Origin: an uncultured Opitutales bacterium
Lineage (GTDB): Bacteria > Verrucomicrobiota > Verrucomicrobiia > Opitutales > Intestinicryptomonadaceae
Assembly: GCA_900545705.1 (NCBI GenBank)
Contig: URAK01000006.1
Span: 80,299 to 144,298, forward strand
Reading direction: 5' to 3'
Length of the DNA stretch: 64,000 bases
The position numbers and the translations under genes were made by a program. Under the pieces are notes generated by a model. It was given only the letters and a program-made list of their open reading frames with translations. It ran no database searches and was not told where the DNA came from. Positions 46,162 to 55,665 of this stretch are shown here, in pieces; position 1 is the stretch's first letter; the number at the start of each line of letters is the position of its first letter.

Positions 46162-47235
46162 CTATACCCACTCCGAATCTCTCCAAAGGAGGGCGTTTGC
46201 TATGGAACGCGCAAAGAACGGCCCGCGGTAAATCATTCCGGAATATATTTGAACAAGGCTCGCGCCGGCATTCATCATTTCGCCCGCGCGCGCGGTGTCG
46301 GTTATTCCGCCCACCCCTATTATGGGAAGCTTGCCGTCGGTTGCTTTTGATATGTATTTAACTATCTCTATAGATTTTTCAAACAACGGCTTTCCGCTCA
46401 ATCCGCCGGTCTTCTCATATTCGGGGTGGTTGGCAGGCCTCGAAACTGTCGTGTTTGTGGCGCATATACCGTCGAGCTTCAGCTCCTCGAGTATCGAAAG
46501 TATCGCGTCAATCTCCTCAAACGAAAGATCTGGGGCAATTTTTAGCACTATCGGTATCCGCGGAACACCGAGCTTTTTCGAACGGTCGTCATTTGCCTTT
46601 GAGACTGTGGAAAGCAGATTTGGCAAATAGTCCTTGCCTTGCAGCCTTCTGAGCTCCGGCGTATTCGGGCTGCTGACGTTTATTACAAAGAAGTCGGCAA
46701 AGTCGGCAAGCGCGTTGAAGCTGAAAAGATAGTCGGAAGCGGCGTCTTCAAGCGGCGTTATTTTGGATTTGCCTATATTTATACCGAGGGGGCATTTTCT
46801 GGTAAGCTCCCTGTTGCCGCCGAGCACTTTCGCGAGCCTTGCTGCAATCTGTTCTGCACCGTCATTCGGAAATCCGCAGCCGTTTACAACCGCCTCGCTC
46901 GAGGGATAGCGGAAAATTCTCGGACGCGGATTACCAGTCTGTTTGAGCATTGAAATCGTGCCTATCTCGACGTGCCCGAAACCGAGCGCGGCAGCTCCGC
47001 GCCAAGCGTATGCGTCTTTGTCGAAACCGGCCGCAAGCCCTACCCTATTCGGGAATTTTAACCCGAACAATTTTATTGGCTTCGGCGTTTTTATCAGGCT
47101 GAAATATTCCATCGCAGCCCTCAGCGGCGGAACTGCTCCCACTATCGACATCGCCTTCAGCGCGAGTTCGTGCATCGTCTCCGGATCTTGCGTAAACAAA
47201 ATGGGGCGCAATATGTTTTCGTACAACGTATCCAT
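46162..47235 (-). CDS. pyrD: Class 2 dihydroorotate dehydrogenase (quinone)
   Basis: Oxidises dihydroorotate to orotate, passing electrons to the quinone pool. 357 residues, the length of class 2 enzymes; the N-terminal amphipathic extension (residues 1-45) is membrane-associated. VGLAAGFDKDAYAW, IGTISMLKQTGNPRPRIFR, VVNGCGFPN and FVINVSSPNTPELR are class 2 motifs, with the catalytic serine in NVSSPNT. Starts the pyrD-efp-argA run. Quinone use fits the menaquinone operons at the window start. Confidence 0.96.
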   Translation of the reverse strand: MDTLYENILRPILFTQDPETMHELALKAMSIVGAVPPLRAAMEYFSLIKTPKPIKLFGLKFPNRVGLAAGFDKDAYAWRGAAALGFGHVEIGTISMLKQTGNPRPRIFRYPSSEAVVNGCGFPNDGAEQIAARLAKVLGGNRELTRKCPLGINIGKSKITPLEDAASDYLFSFNALADFADFFVINVSSPNTPELRRLQGKDYLPNLLSTVSKANDDRSKKLGVPRIPIVLKIAPDLSFEEIDAILSILEELKLDGICATNTTVSRPANHPEYEKTGGLSGKPLFEKSIEIVKYISKATDGKLPIIGVGGITDTARAGEMMNAGASLVQIYSGMIYRGPFFARSIANALLWRDSEWV

Positions 47236-47319
47236 ATATAAAAAAAACTTGCCTGCTTTATACCCCTTACTGTCCCCGCGGGCAAGACAAAATCGCTCTC
47301 CTAAAAAAGGCGATAAAAC

Positions 47320-49200
47320 TTGACTCTATCCCCCTGCGGATTCATTTGTAATAGAGCGACCGCAAAGATAGAGGCGCTATTTCCAAGCAATCCGCACCAA
47401 CGCCCGACATTGAAATTATTCTCCACAAAAAATAATGATTCCGGAAATTGGACGTCAATTAGCATTTTCGCCCTGCCGTCGCAATTCAAGGGATACAACG
47501 CGGGCAAGCTTTCCGCGGACATAAAGGCCGGATTCAATGTAGCGGTGCTCTCGTTCCCGATAAATATGGCGTACGCGCTCGTCGCGGGGCTTCCGATATA
47601 CTACGGAATTTTTGGGGGAATAATTTCGGCGGTCGCCGCCCTTTTATTCTGCCGCTCCATATACGTCACGCTCGGCCCGAGTAACGCGTCGGCTGTAATG
47701 CTGCTAAGCTCCTTCGCAGCGGCGGGCTTTGAAAGCGAAGTTGGGCGAATGGCCGCACTGCCCGCAATCATAATGTTCGTCGGCATTTTCCTAATGCTTG
47801 CGAGCGTTTTTAAGATGACGTTCATGATTGCGTACATCTCGCGGACGGTTATCATAGCGTACGTCACTGTCGGGGCACTGCTGATTGTGGCAAACCAAAC
47901 AAAAAACATTCTCGGATTTTCATTCCCAGAGGGGACATTTATAACGACTCTCGTCGACATGGTTGCAGCAACCATAAAATGCCTCAAAAATACGGATCCG
48001 TGGTCGGTCGCGATGGCAGGCGCAACCCTGCTTATTTTCGCGCCGCTAAAGCACTGGGCAAAGCGCCTGCCGGCAGAGGGCATAACGCTGCTCGTATGCG
48101 CCGGGATTTGCTATATCTTGACGGAGCACGCCGGCGCAAAAATCGACAGGCTCACGGCGGTCACCGCACAGGAATGGAAATTTACACTCCCGAATTTCGA
48201 CATAATCGGCGTCCGCGAAGCCGCCCTATCGGCGCTCGCGATTGCATTGCTTGCGACAATTGAGGCGGTGTCTATCGGAAAGAGCCTCGCATCGTCGAAA
48301 GCCGACAGGTTTCCGGTAAACCAGGAGATATTCGCACTTGGGGCGGCGAATGTCGCGTGCGCGTTCGGCTCGGCAACGGCGGCGTCGGGGTCGCTGACGC
48401 GCTCGACTATCTCGGTGCTAAGCGGCGCAAAGACTACCCTTTTCAACTTTTTCTCGATAATAATAACGCTTGCAATACTGCTTATATTCGGCTCCGCGAT
48501 AGAATATGTGCCAAAGGCGACGCTCGCGCTGATTGTCGTTTACACAAGCCTCACGCTGATAAAGCCGCACAACATAAAGCTTGCGCTCGCAAGCACGAAA
48601 AGCGACGCGCTCGTGTTTGCGGTGACATTTCTCGTCGGGACCTTCAGCACGCTTGACGACGCGATTTACTCCGGCATAGGAATTTCGCTGCTGCTATTTC
48701 TAAAAAAAGCGAGCGCGCCGGAAGTCGTGGAATACTCAATACGCGACGACGGAGAACTCCAAAAAGTCGGAGGTGGCGAATCGCACCCCGCGCCCGAGCT
48801 CTCGATTGTGCACGTGGAAGGCAATATGTTTTTTGGAGCGTCCGACGTTCTGCAAAACCAGCTCCGGAGAATATCGGCCGAGCCACACCTCAAAGTGCTC
48901 ATTTTAAAGCTTAGAAACGCAATAAACTTTGACGCCACAAGCGCGATGGACTTGGAGGAGCTCGCGCGGAGAATGAAGTCGGGACACCGCACGCTAATGC
49001 TGTGCGAAGTGCGCCCGGACGTAATGAGGGTGCTGAAAGGCTCGGGCGTATACCGCGTAATAGGGGGCGAAAATATATTTGAGAACGACGACGACAACCC
49101 GACGCTCTCCGCAGCACTTGCAATAAAGCGCGCCCGCACGATGTTTGAAAAGGCGCCAATTGTCGACATATACGCGACGCGACGCAAAGACCAGGAATAA
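47320..49200 (+). CDS. SulP-family anion permease with STAS domain
   Basis: Inner-membrane transporter of sulfate, bicarbonate or similar anions. About 626 residues: a 10-12 helix transport domain (AGFNVAVLSFPINMAYALVAGLPIYYGIFGG is the SulP signature) and a C-terminal STAS domain from about residue 490, with FDATSAMDLEEL. No ATG lies before the first helix; the start is taken as TTG 47320, with AAAGGCG just upstream, or TTG 47410. The STAS domain shows the regulatory loop found in SulP proteins. RlmH follows directly. Substrate is unknown. Confidence 0.85.
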   Translation: MTLSPCGFICNRATAKIEALFPSNPHQRPTLKLFSTKNNDSGNWTSISIFALPSQFKGYNAGKLSADIKAGFNVAVLSFPINMAYALVAGLPIYYGIFGGIISAVAALLFCRSIYVTLGPSNASAVMLLSSFAAAGFESEVGRMAALPAIIMFVGIFLMLASVFKMTFMIAYISRTVIIAYVTVGALLIVANQTKNILGFSFPEGTFITTLVDMVAATIKCLKNTDPWSVAMAGATLLIFAPLKHWAKRLPAEGITLLVCAGICYILTEHAGAKIDRLTAVTAQEWKFTLPNFDIIGVREAALSALAIALLATIEAVSIGKSLASSKADRFPVNQEIFALGAANVACAFGSATAASGSLTRSTISVLSGAKTTLFNFFSIIITLAILLIFGSAIEYVPKATLALIVVYTSLTLIKPHNIKLALASTKSDALVFAVTFLVGTFSTLDDAIYSGIGISLLLFLKKASAPEVVEYSIRDDGELQKVGGGESHPAPELSIVHVEGNMFFGASDVLQNQLRRISAEPHLKVLILKLRNAINFDATSAMDLEELARRMKSGHRTLMLCEVRPDVMRVLKGSGVYRVIGGENIFENDDDNPTLSAALAIKRARTMFEKAPIVDIYATRRKDQE

Positions 49201-49201
49201 A

Positions 49202-49639
49202 ATGAGCTTAAAGATAATTGCAGTAGGAAAAATAAAGCGCGCCGAGCTGCGGGCTCTGTGCGACGAATATTTAAAAAGGCTCTCGCGCTACGGCGGCGCG
49301 GAGATAATCGAGATAAAAGACTCCGACGCGGAAACTGAGGCCGGCAACATGCTCGGCAAGCTCGCTAATTTTAAGGGGCGAATATACGCGCTCGCAGAAG
49401 AGGGGAAGACGGCTACCTCGCGCGAATTTTCAAAAATGATTGAATCCGACCTGCTGCGCGGCGGAAGCGCATTCGTAATCGGCGGACCCTACGGCCTGTC
49501 CGATAAGATAAAGGAGAAAGCCGACGTTTTACTGTCGCTGTCGCCAATGACATTCACGCACGAATTTGCGCGGGCAATACTGCTCGAGCAGATTTACAGG
49601 GCAAAAACAATATCGGCAAACACGGGCTACCACCATTGA
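49202..49639 (+). CDS. rlmH: RlmH 23S rRNA pseudouridine-1915 N3-methyltransferase
   Basis: SPOUT methyltransferase of the ribosomal large subunit. 145 residues, a little shorter than the usual 155. MSLKIIAVGKIKRAEL opening, AFVIGGPYGLSDKIKEKAD and the C-terminal LLEQIYRAKTISANTGYHH match the family. The start at 49202 is one base after the sulP stop. The frame upstream is inside sulP and is not coding. Confidence 0.93.
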   Translation: MSLKIIAVGKIKRAELRALCDEYLKRLSRYGGAEIIEIKDSDAETEAGNMLGKLANFKGRIYALAEEGKTATSREFSKMIESDLLRGGSAFVIGGPYGLSDKIKEKADVLLSLSPMTFTHEFARAILLEQIYRAKTISANTGYHH

Positions 49640-49692
49640 GCCGAAATCTTTAAGGCAAATAAAAACAGTCTGCAATAATCCACGGGAATTTT

Positions 49693-50718
49693 ATGAAAAA
49701 CAATGCAATTAAAATTATTTTAACGGCGCTTGCGGGTTGCGCATGCGCGCTTTTAAACGCGGAAGAATCGCGCACCCTGCGCGCGTTCCCGATATCGTTT
49801 CCGGCGGAGGGATCCGCCCCGATAAAGACCGGGGCAGCCGTAATAGCGGAGGCGCCGGAAGACGCCGAAGGGCTTGTTGAAGCGGCAAAATCCGCAATTT
49901 CCGGCAAAACTGCCGTGGACAAAAACCAGATGCGCCGCGCCGCGGCATTCAAAAAAATGGTGATGCCCGACGCCTCGAAAATTTTAGCGACCGCCAAGCT
50001 CGGGAAATACTACGCAGTCTTCCCAGCAGCCGGCAGGCAGCTTCCCAAAGGCAGGCCAAACATCAACTTTATGGTCTTTGAAAAATTCGCGGGCGGCTAC
50101 AAATGGCTGCCGTCCTTCAACGACCCCCTTTTGCAGATTATGGCAGACGCAGCCGCAAATTCATCGAAAATCGGCCGCGAAAGCATCAAAACATTTTCCG
50201 AAGCCGACGCAAAAATCTTGGACGAACTCTTGAAAAAATCCCTTCCGTTTTTGAATTTTGCTAACGGGGCGTTTGTCTCATTGGAGGCAACCCCCGACGT
50301 GGATTCGCTTGAAGTCTCCAAATTTTACCGCAACGCCCAAGATATATTTTACTCGTGGAAGATTGATGAGTACGGGGCGTTTTTAACACCGCGAACAAAA
50401 GCCGCCTTTGACGCCCAGTACGGATCTATGAGCGAGCAGGACCGCAAAAAAGCGCTCGGCGAATATTTTTCGTGGGGCAAGAAATATTTGAAAGCCCTGG
50501 ACGCCTCTCCGATACATGTAATGATATTCAACAGAACAAAGCCCGGCAACACACCGCGCCCCGACTTTGCCTATATACTAAAAGACGGCCCCGAATTTAA
50601 AATCGCCGTGCTCACCGACAGCAAAACGCCACTCGAAGCTTTTATGGGCAAATACATTCTCGTCGACACCCCCTACATTGAAAACATATCAAAAAAGTTT
50701 GCCCCCTATCAAAAATAA
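49693..50718 (+). CDS. Unknown exported protein
   Basis: 341 residues with a signal peptide (about 1-23, ending near LLNA). The rest is mixed alpha/beta with no motif I recognise; Lys/Ala-rich segments (GLVEAAKSAISGKTAVDKNQMRRAAAF) and several aromatic strands (KYYAVFPAAG, GGYKWLPSFND). It follows rlmH by 53 bases and is convergent with glnD. Not a known family to me; no function is proposed. Confidence 0.7.
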   Translation: MKNNAIKIILTALAGCACALLNAEESRTLRAFPISFPAEGSAPIKTGAAVIAEAPEDAEGLVEAAKSAISGKTAVDKNQMRRAAAFKKMVMPDASKILATAKLGKYYAVFPAAGRQLPKGRPNINFMVFEKFAGGYKWLPSFNDPLLQIMADAAANSSKIGRESIKTFSEADAKILDELLKKSLPFLNFANGAFVSLEATPDVDSLEVSKFYRNAQDIFYSWKIDEYGAFLTPRTKAAFDAQYGSMSEQDRKKALGEYFSWGKKYLKALDASPIHVMIFNRTKPGNTPRPDFAYILKDGPEFKIAVLTDSKTPLEAFMGKYILVDTPYIENISKKFAPYQK

Positions 50719-51040
50719 TGCGGCACTCACACCGCTAAAAAACCGCATCTGCGCCGCTAAAAAATTGTACGCTGCGCAGACGGCAGGTTTTGAGTAAGTC
50801 TGCCCAGATTCAAGACTCCGGCAAAATCTTTTAACACTCCTTGCGGCGTTCCCGCCGCGTCGCCATAGGCAAAAAGCGCATCAAAACTTAACGCAAAAAA
50901 TCTCTACGCATTTTAAAGCGGTAAAATTTTTCATAGTAAAAACCTTCGCAAGAAGAATCGGACTCAATGCCGAACGGTACTGCGCCAGATTTCTCGACTC
51001 TGGCTCAGGCGGCTAAGGCCTCCGCAATAAAAAAGCCACG
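50719..51040. other. 322-bp non-coding gap, convergent ends
   Basis: Between the unknown exported protein and the glnD stop. It contains several inverted GC segments (ATGCGG..CCGCAT near 50719-50750; TCTGCGC..GCGCAGA near 50745-50778) but none with a clear T-tract, so no terminator is assigned. Confidence 0.5.
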
Positions 51041-53731
51041 CTAATAGAGAAGTTTAAGGCTTTCCATAAGTTCAGACTTCGATTCCGCAAGCGGGTGCGC
51101 CGATATGTGGAAAGTGTCGCGCGCCCAGCCCGCCTCTGTGTTTATCCGCGCGAAAACTATGTCGTACCCGCAATCCCTTACCGTTTTGGCTATTTTGTAA
51201 AGCAGCCCCACCCTGTCGCGCCCGCGAACCTCCAATACGGTTTTTCCGCTCTCGCGGCGCATAAAGACGTCCGAAAGCACGGACTCGTTCTTTCTTCGCC
51301 GAGAGCCGTAAAACATCGACTCCACTTCGCCGTCGAGCGAATGTATATCCGCCAAAGCCGCCGCCACCTTGCGCGAGAACATCTCCCTAATTCGCATATT
51401 ATTCGACACTCCCCCAGATACGCCGGTCAGATAAAAAGTGTCTATTGTTATTCCGTCCGTGCGCGTCAAAACCTTCGAGCCTAAAATGTCGAACCCCGAC
51501 ACGCTCAGCACGCCCGCCAAAACCGAAAAAAGCCCTGCCCTGTCATTTGACACCGCACAAACCCGCGTAATTGTCCTGTTTGGGTCGTCTATCCATTCGA
51601 GCACGGGCAAATCGGGATTTTTTCTCTTTTTGAGAGCCTCAATCAGCTTTATGTGCATCAAAACGTCGCTTTGGTTATGGAAGGAAAAATAACTTGCCGG
51701 CATGCACAGCATGTGCTCTTCAAGCAACTCCCGCCGCCCCGCAAATTCTGGCGAAGAGCTCAATTCGGCAAGCGCCCTGAGACGCTTCTTGGCAAAAGAG
51801 TTTTCCGCCCCCTTGCCCTTTCGGATATACGACAAAGTCTCGCGGTACAGTGTCTCGTGAAGCCCCTGCTTGTAGGAGTTCCAAAATCCCTCAGCCGTCC
51901 CGCGCGAGTCGCAAAATGTGGTAATATACAAAAGCTTCAAAGTCTCCTCGTCGCCGGCTATCGACGCAAACTTCGCTATCTCTGACTCGTCCTCTATGTC
52001 GTGCGATTGCCAGAATCTCGCCATTTCCAAATGGTTCTTTACGATTAAAACGACAGTCTCGATGTCTTCGTCCGGAACTCCGAGCCTGCGCAATACCCTG
52101 CCGGCTATCTCCGCGCCGACCTCCGCATGCCCGCGGATTCCGTCGCCCTTGCCTATGTCGTGAAAGAATAATATCAAGTACGCGAGCATAGGGTTCCGCA
52201 TTCCCGTTATAACCTTGTGGTAGTGCCAATATATGCCGTCCGATTTCCGCGCGCAAAAGATTTTGTCGAGGTGCGATATGCAGTTTAAAGTGTGCATATC
52301 GGCAGTGTAGCGGTGGTAGAACTCGCGCTGCACCATGCAAGTAATTTCCATGAATTCGGGGATAAATCGCCCAAGAACGCCCCAATAATGCATGACTTCT
52401 AGCGCTGGAAAGACATTGCCCCTGCATTGGAGTATCGACAAAAAGCACCTGTTGTTGTCGGCATCTGCGCGGAAGGCGTCGTCTATAAGCTCCCGGGCGT
52501 CTTTGAGCTCCACTTCAAGAGTGTCGCTCGGCGCGCAGCCGTACGCCTGGCAATATTGGAACAATCTAAGTATCCGCGCAGGCTTGCGCTTGAATACGCC
52601 CTTGCGCACGGCGCTTATTTCACCGCGGTACGCGCAAAAGCCGTCCACTCTGTATTTTCGATTGCGCGGCACGCGCGCCCCAAGCTGCCTCATTGTGGCA
52701 AGAACGTCTTTTGGCAGCTGTATGCCCATTCGCTTGCGGGCGGTCTTGGCGAGGGTATCGATTACGCGGAAAGATTTGTAAACAGAGCGCATGAAAGCCT
52801 CCACTCTTTCCTCCTCGCTTCGGCCAATAAATCCGAGGCGTTCGGCTACGACAGGCTGCTTTTCAAAGTCGAGAACGTCAGTCGGGCGGTTCGTCTGAAA
52901 ATGCAAGTCGTTTCTCACTCTGAGTAGGAAGTCGAAAGCCCTTCTAAGCGCCTTGTATTCCGTGACAGACAGCATTCCCCTGCGCATGAGCTCCTCAATT
53001 TTCGGAACACCGAAGCTCAATAAAGTCTTCCAGCGCATTGTTTGGAAGTCTCTCAAACCTCCGATGCCGTTTTTTACGTTCGGCTCCTGAATGTAGGGCG
53101 TCCAGTTAAATGCGGCGTGGCGGTCGCGCTTTAAGCGCATAAGGCTGTCAAAATGGCTCTTTTTTGTGGATTGGCAGAGCACTTCAAAAGCGCGCCTGAA
53201 GCGGGAGTAAAGGGAGACTCCCCCGCACAACAGCCGCGAGTCCAAGAGAGAATTTTTTAAAAGTATGTCAGAAGACGCCTGCGATATTATTTCGGCTTCC
53301 GTAGCGCTAGTGTGGCCGAGCTTCAAGCCGGTATCCCAGAGCGGATACATTATGTCGTCGACAAGCAGCTCTTTTATTTTGTCGCCGACGCCGTCTTCAT
53401 ATAGAAACAGAATGTCAACGTCGCTATTTGGGCAAAGTTCGCGCCGGCCGTAGCCGCCGAGGGCAACAACGCAAACTTTCTCGCCGATTCTGCCGTCTTT
53501 TTGAAGTCTCCTGTCGAGAAATTTTTTCCAGAGAAATTTTATGACTTCGTCCACAGCCGCGGTTGTTGCCGCGCAGACAGCCCTGCCCGACACTCCTTGC
53601 AAATGCGCCTTCATCACTGCCGCGCGCGAATTTTTTAAGCACGCTGCGGCAGCCGCAGCCGCGTCTTCGCGCCCAGCGAGAAAATTTACGCACATGCACG
53701 CCACTTCTTCGGGCAACTTAAAGCCACTCAT
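51041..53731 (-). CDS. glnD: GlnD, PII uridylyltransferase/uridylyl-removing enzyme
   Basis: Nitrogen sensor that adds or removes UMP on PII proteins. 896 residues (start 53731; the 18 codons before it lack a family match). N-terminal nucleotidyltransferase motif ALGGYGRRELCPNSDVDIL near residues 91-107, central HD phosphohydrolase motif FFHDIGKGDGIRGH, and two C-terminal ACT domains (RAGLFSVLAGVLSVSGFDILGSKV and VGLLYKIAKTVRDCGYDIVFARI) that bind glutamine. The standard four-domain layout is intact. No glnB is adjacent. Confidence 0.93.
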   Translation of the reverse strand: MSGFKLPEEVACMCVNFLAGREDAAAAAAACLKNSRAAVMKAHLQGVSGRAVCAATTAAVDEVIKFLWKKFLDRRLQKDGRIGEKVCVVALGGYGRRELCPNSDVDILFLYEDGVGDKIKELLVDDIMYPLWDTGLKLGHTSATEAEIISQASSDILLKNSLLDSRLLCGGVSLYSRFRRAFEVLCQSTKKSHFDSLMRLKRDRHAAFNWTPYIQEPNVKNGIGGLRDFQTMRWKTLLSFGVPKIEELMRRGMLSVTEYKALRRAFDFLLRVRNDLHFQTNRPTDVLDFEKQPVVAERLGFIGRSEEERVEAFMRSVYKSFRVIDTLAKTARKRMGIQLPKDVLATMRQLGARVPRNRKYRVDGFCAYRGEISAVRKGVFKRKPARILRLFQYCQAYGCAPSDTLEVELKDARELIDDAFRADADNNRCFLSILQCRGNVFPALEVMHYWGVLGRFIPEFMEITCMVQREFYHRYTADMHTLNCISHLDKIFCARKSDGIYWHYHKVITGMRNPMLAYLILFFHDIGKGDGIRGHAEVGAEIAGRVLRRLGVPDEDIETVVLIVKNHLEMARFWQSHDIEDESEIAKFASIAGDEETLKLLYITTFCDSRGTAEGFWNSYKQGLHETLYRETLSYIRKGKGAENSFAKKRLRALAELSSSPEFAGRRELLEEHMLCMPASYFSFHNQSDVLMHIKLIEALKKRKNPDLPVLEWIDDPNRTITRVCAVSNDRAGLFSVLAGVLSVSGFDILGSKVLTRTDGITIDTFYLTGVSGGVSNNMRIREMFSRKVAAALADIHSLDGEVESMFYGSRRRKNESVLSDVFMRRESGKTVLEVRGRDRVGLLYKIAKTVRDCGYDIVFARINTEAGWARDTFHISAHPLAESKSELMESLKLLY

Positions 53732-53845
53732 ATTAATAAAATTATATCGGCAAATCTTGTTGAAATTCGCGGAATATTCTGTCAAATTAAAAATAATTTG
53801 AAAGAAATATCCGTCTAAAAAATAAAATTTCCCAAACGCACGAAA

Positions 53846-54463
53846 ATGGAAGAAGAAATTATAAAAACAGATAAAACCCCGGCACTTTTGCCAGCTTTGG
53901 GCATATTGGGCCTTGGCATAGGCACGGTAGCTCTCGTACTTGGAATATTCGCCATGAAAAAGTCTGGCGACATATCGGAGTCAATGTCAGACAAAATAGA
54001 AAAAGCGGCGGCCCTGTCCCTTGAAATAAAGAAACTCAGCGACAGAACCGACGCCCTCGCGTTGCAAATCGAGGACATGAAATCCGGCGACGGCAACCGC
54101 GTGGGAAATCTTGCGAGGCAGACAAACGAAGCTGTCATAAAGCTAAACTCCATGATTGTAAAAAATAGGGACGCAATTAAAGACTTAAATAAAGCCGTGG
54201 AAAAATTGGCAAGCCGCCCCGCGCCGTCCCGTACAAGCTCGCAATCTGCCCAGACTTCGCAAGGCGTGCAATCCGCTCAAACCGGCGACCAGCAGACTCA
54301 GGCTTCAACGGGCGACGAAAAAATCCACATCATTCAAAGCGGCGATACCTTTGCGAAGATTGCCATTAAATACAAAACGACAGTCGACGCCCTCATTCGC
54401 GCCAATCCCGATTTGCGCCCCACCCAACTAATGATAGGTCAGAAAGTCGTAATTCCCCAATAG
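53846..54463 (+). CDS. Membrane-anchored LysM-domain protein
   Basis: 205 residues: one N-terminal helix (about 13-36), a long heptad-rich coiled coil (about 45-125), a Ser/Gln/Thr-rich linker and a single C-terminal LysM domain (about 159-205: IIQSGDTFAKIAIKYKTTVDALIRANPDL). LysM binds peptidoglycan, so the protein probably ties the inner membrane to the cell wall. Divergent from glnD. A 50-bp tandem repeat and then a terminator follow, so the repeat is in its 3' untranslated region. Confidence 0.85.
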   Translation: MEEEIIKTDKTPALLPALGILGLGIGTVALVLGIFAMKKSGDISESMSDKIEKAAALSLEIKKLSDRTDALALQIEDMKSGDGNRVGNLARQTNEAVIKLNSMIVKNRDAIKDLNKAVEKLASRPAPSRTSSQSAQTSQGVQSAQTGDQQTQASTGDEKIHIIQSGDTFAKIAIKYKTTVDALIRANPDLRPTQLMIGQKVVIPQ

Positions 54464-54480
54464 CGGCATGCCCTCCGCGG

Positions 54481-54630
54481 GTTAGGCGCACACAGGTCTC
54501 TGATATTTGCAGAGGCAAGCCTGTACGGGGGTTAGGCGCACACAGGTCTCTGATATTTGCAGTGGCATGCCTGTACGGGGGCTAGGCGCATATAGGTCTC
54601 TGATATTTGCAGAGGCAAACCTGTACGGGA
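54481..54630 (+). repeat. Three tandem copies of a 50-bp repeat
   Basis: Copies at 54481-54530, 54531-54580 and 54581-54630 differ at only a few positions. The unit begins TTAGGCGCACACAGGTCTC and ends CTGTACGGGG. A half-unit precedes (54463-54480) and a degenerate copy follows (54631 on). The period is not a multiple of three and no conserved protein results, so it is non-coding. It lies between the LysM stop (54463) and its terminator. Confidence 0.92.
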
Positions 54631-54769
54631 TTGAGCGCTTATATCCACCTCTGCTGCTATACAGGGGCAAGCTTCCATGGGCTGAGTGCAAGCAGCACTT
54701 TGCCTTTTCCGCACATCTCTGCAATGCAAAATTAATCCTCCAGTACGGAGTGGCATAATTTAAAAAACT

Positions 54770-54800
54770 GCACAGCTACGAAATGTAGCTGTGCTTTTTT
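54770..54800 (+). terminator. Terminator of the LysM gene transcript
   Basis: Stem GCACAGCTAC (54770-54779) pairs perfectly with GTAGCTGTGC (54785-54794) around GAAAT, followed by TTTTTT. Confidence 0.93.
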
Positions 54801-55595
54801 ATTCTGTATGGAGTTTAATGCAACTCTCGAAATCTCCAACAATTTGCAAAGATAAACCCGCATGGATTGGCGAACACAAAAGCTCCTAGTTTCAAAGATA
54901 ATTAACCCACGCTTATTGCATGCAGTTTCTACTATCCCGCCTATTTTCCGCTTTCAAATGTAATTGATCCGCACAGTGCGGGCGCAATTTCAAAAAGATC
55001 CGCACAAATACAAAAAAATAAAGGCGGTTTGCACAAAATAGGACAAGTTAAAAGTCCCGCAATCTTCTGGATAAAAAGTAGATTAGAAGCCATGTGTAGT
55101 TGCGATTTATATTTACCCCGCCTACTGTATGCAGAGATGCGGGCGGTCGATTCGTAATTTATGCGTTTTCATTAAATATGTGCCATTTGTATGCATGCAA
55201 AAGCAATCGCATACTATGAAATATTTATATAAATATTCTGACTGCATTTTTATTGCGGCTCTAATTGGAGGCCTTTTTTTGCCGCAAAGACTCTTAGTAA
55301 TAAAGCTGCAAAGCTTCCGCTTGAACTCCGCAGCATAAAATAAAAATTTTATGTTTCCCTAGGTATTTTGCTAAAAACCTTCCTTTTCAAATTTTGCGAA
55401 ACATAATAAAAATTTTTATAAAAAAAGCAGCAAACCATATTGACTGCAAAAAATAAATTGAGTGCCAATTTGCCCGCTAAATAATTCGAATTTGACGCAG
55501 AAAAATCGCATATCAGAATATTAAAACCGCAAAAATAAGCCAGATCTCTCCATATTATAATGGAGGCAATTTTATTACCTTTTACCAAAATTATT
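54801..55595. other. About 800 bp AT-rich, no gene seen
   Basis: Between two terminators. Short frames (e.g. 55129-55338) show no start signal or homology. Possible decayed repeat traces (GATCCGCACA twice, near 54966 and 54998). No RNA gene recognised. Confidence 0.6.
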
Positions 55596-55631
55596 AAAAA
55601 AAAGCGAAGCGCACCCACTCGTGCGCTTCGC
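55596..55631 (-). terminator. Terminator of the yajC-secDF operon
   Basis: Stem GCGAAGCGCAC (55604-55614) pairs with GTGCGCTTCGC (55621-55631) around CCACTC; read leftward it ends in eight T residues. 35 bases after the secDF stop. Confidence 0.93.
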
Positions 55632-55665
55632 ATAGTTTTTTTGGTCTTTATCCGCAATAAATTGG

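Noticed and set aside
54481..54758. Overlapping frames in both strands across the 50-bp repeat
   Set aside because: The period is 50, not a multiple of three, and the frames have no homology; they arise from the repeat.
55129..55338. 69-codon frame in the 54.8-55.6 kb gap
   Set aside because: No ribosome site, no homology and skewed composition; not supported as a gene.
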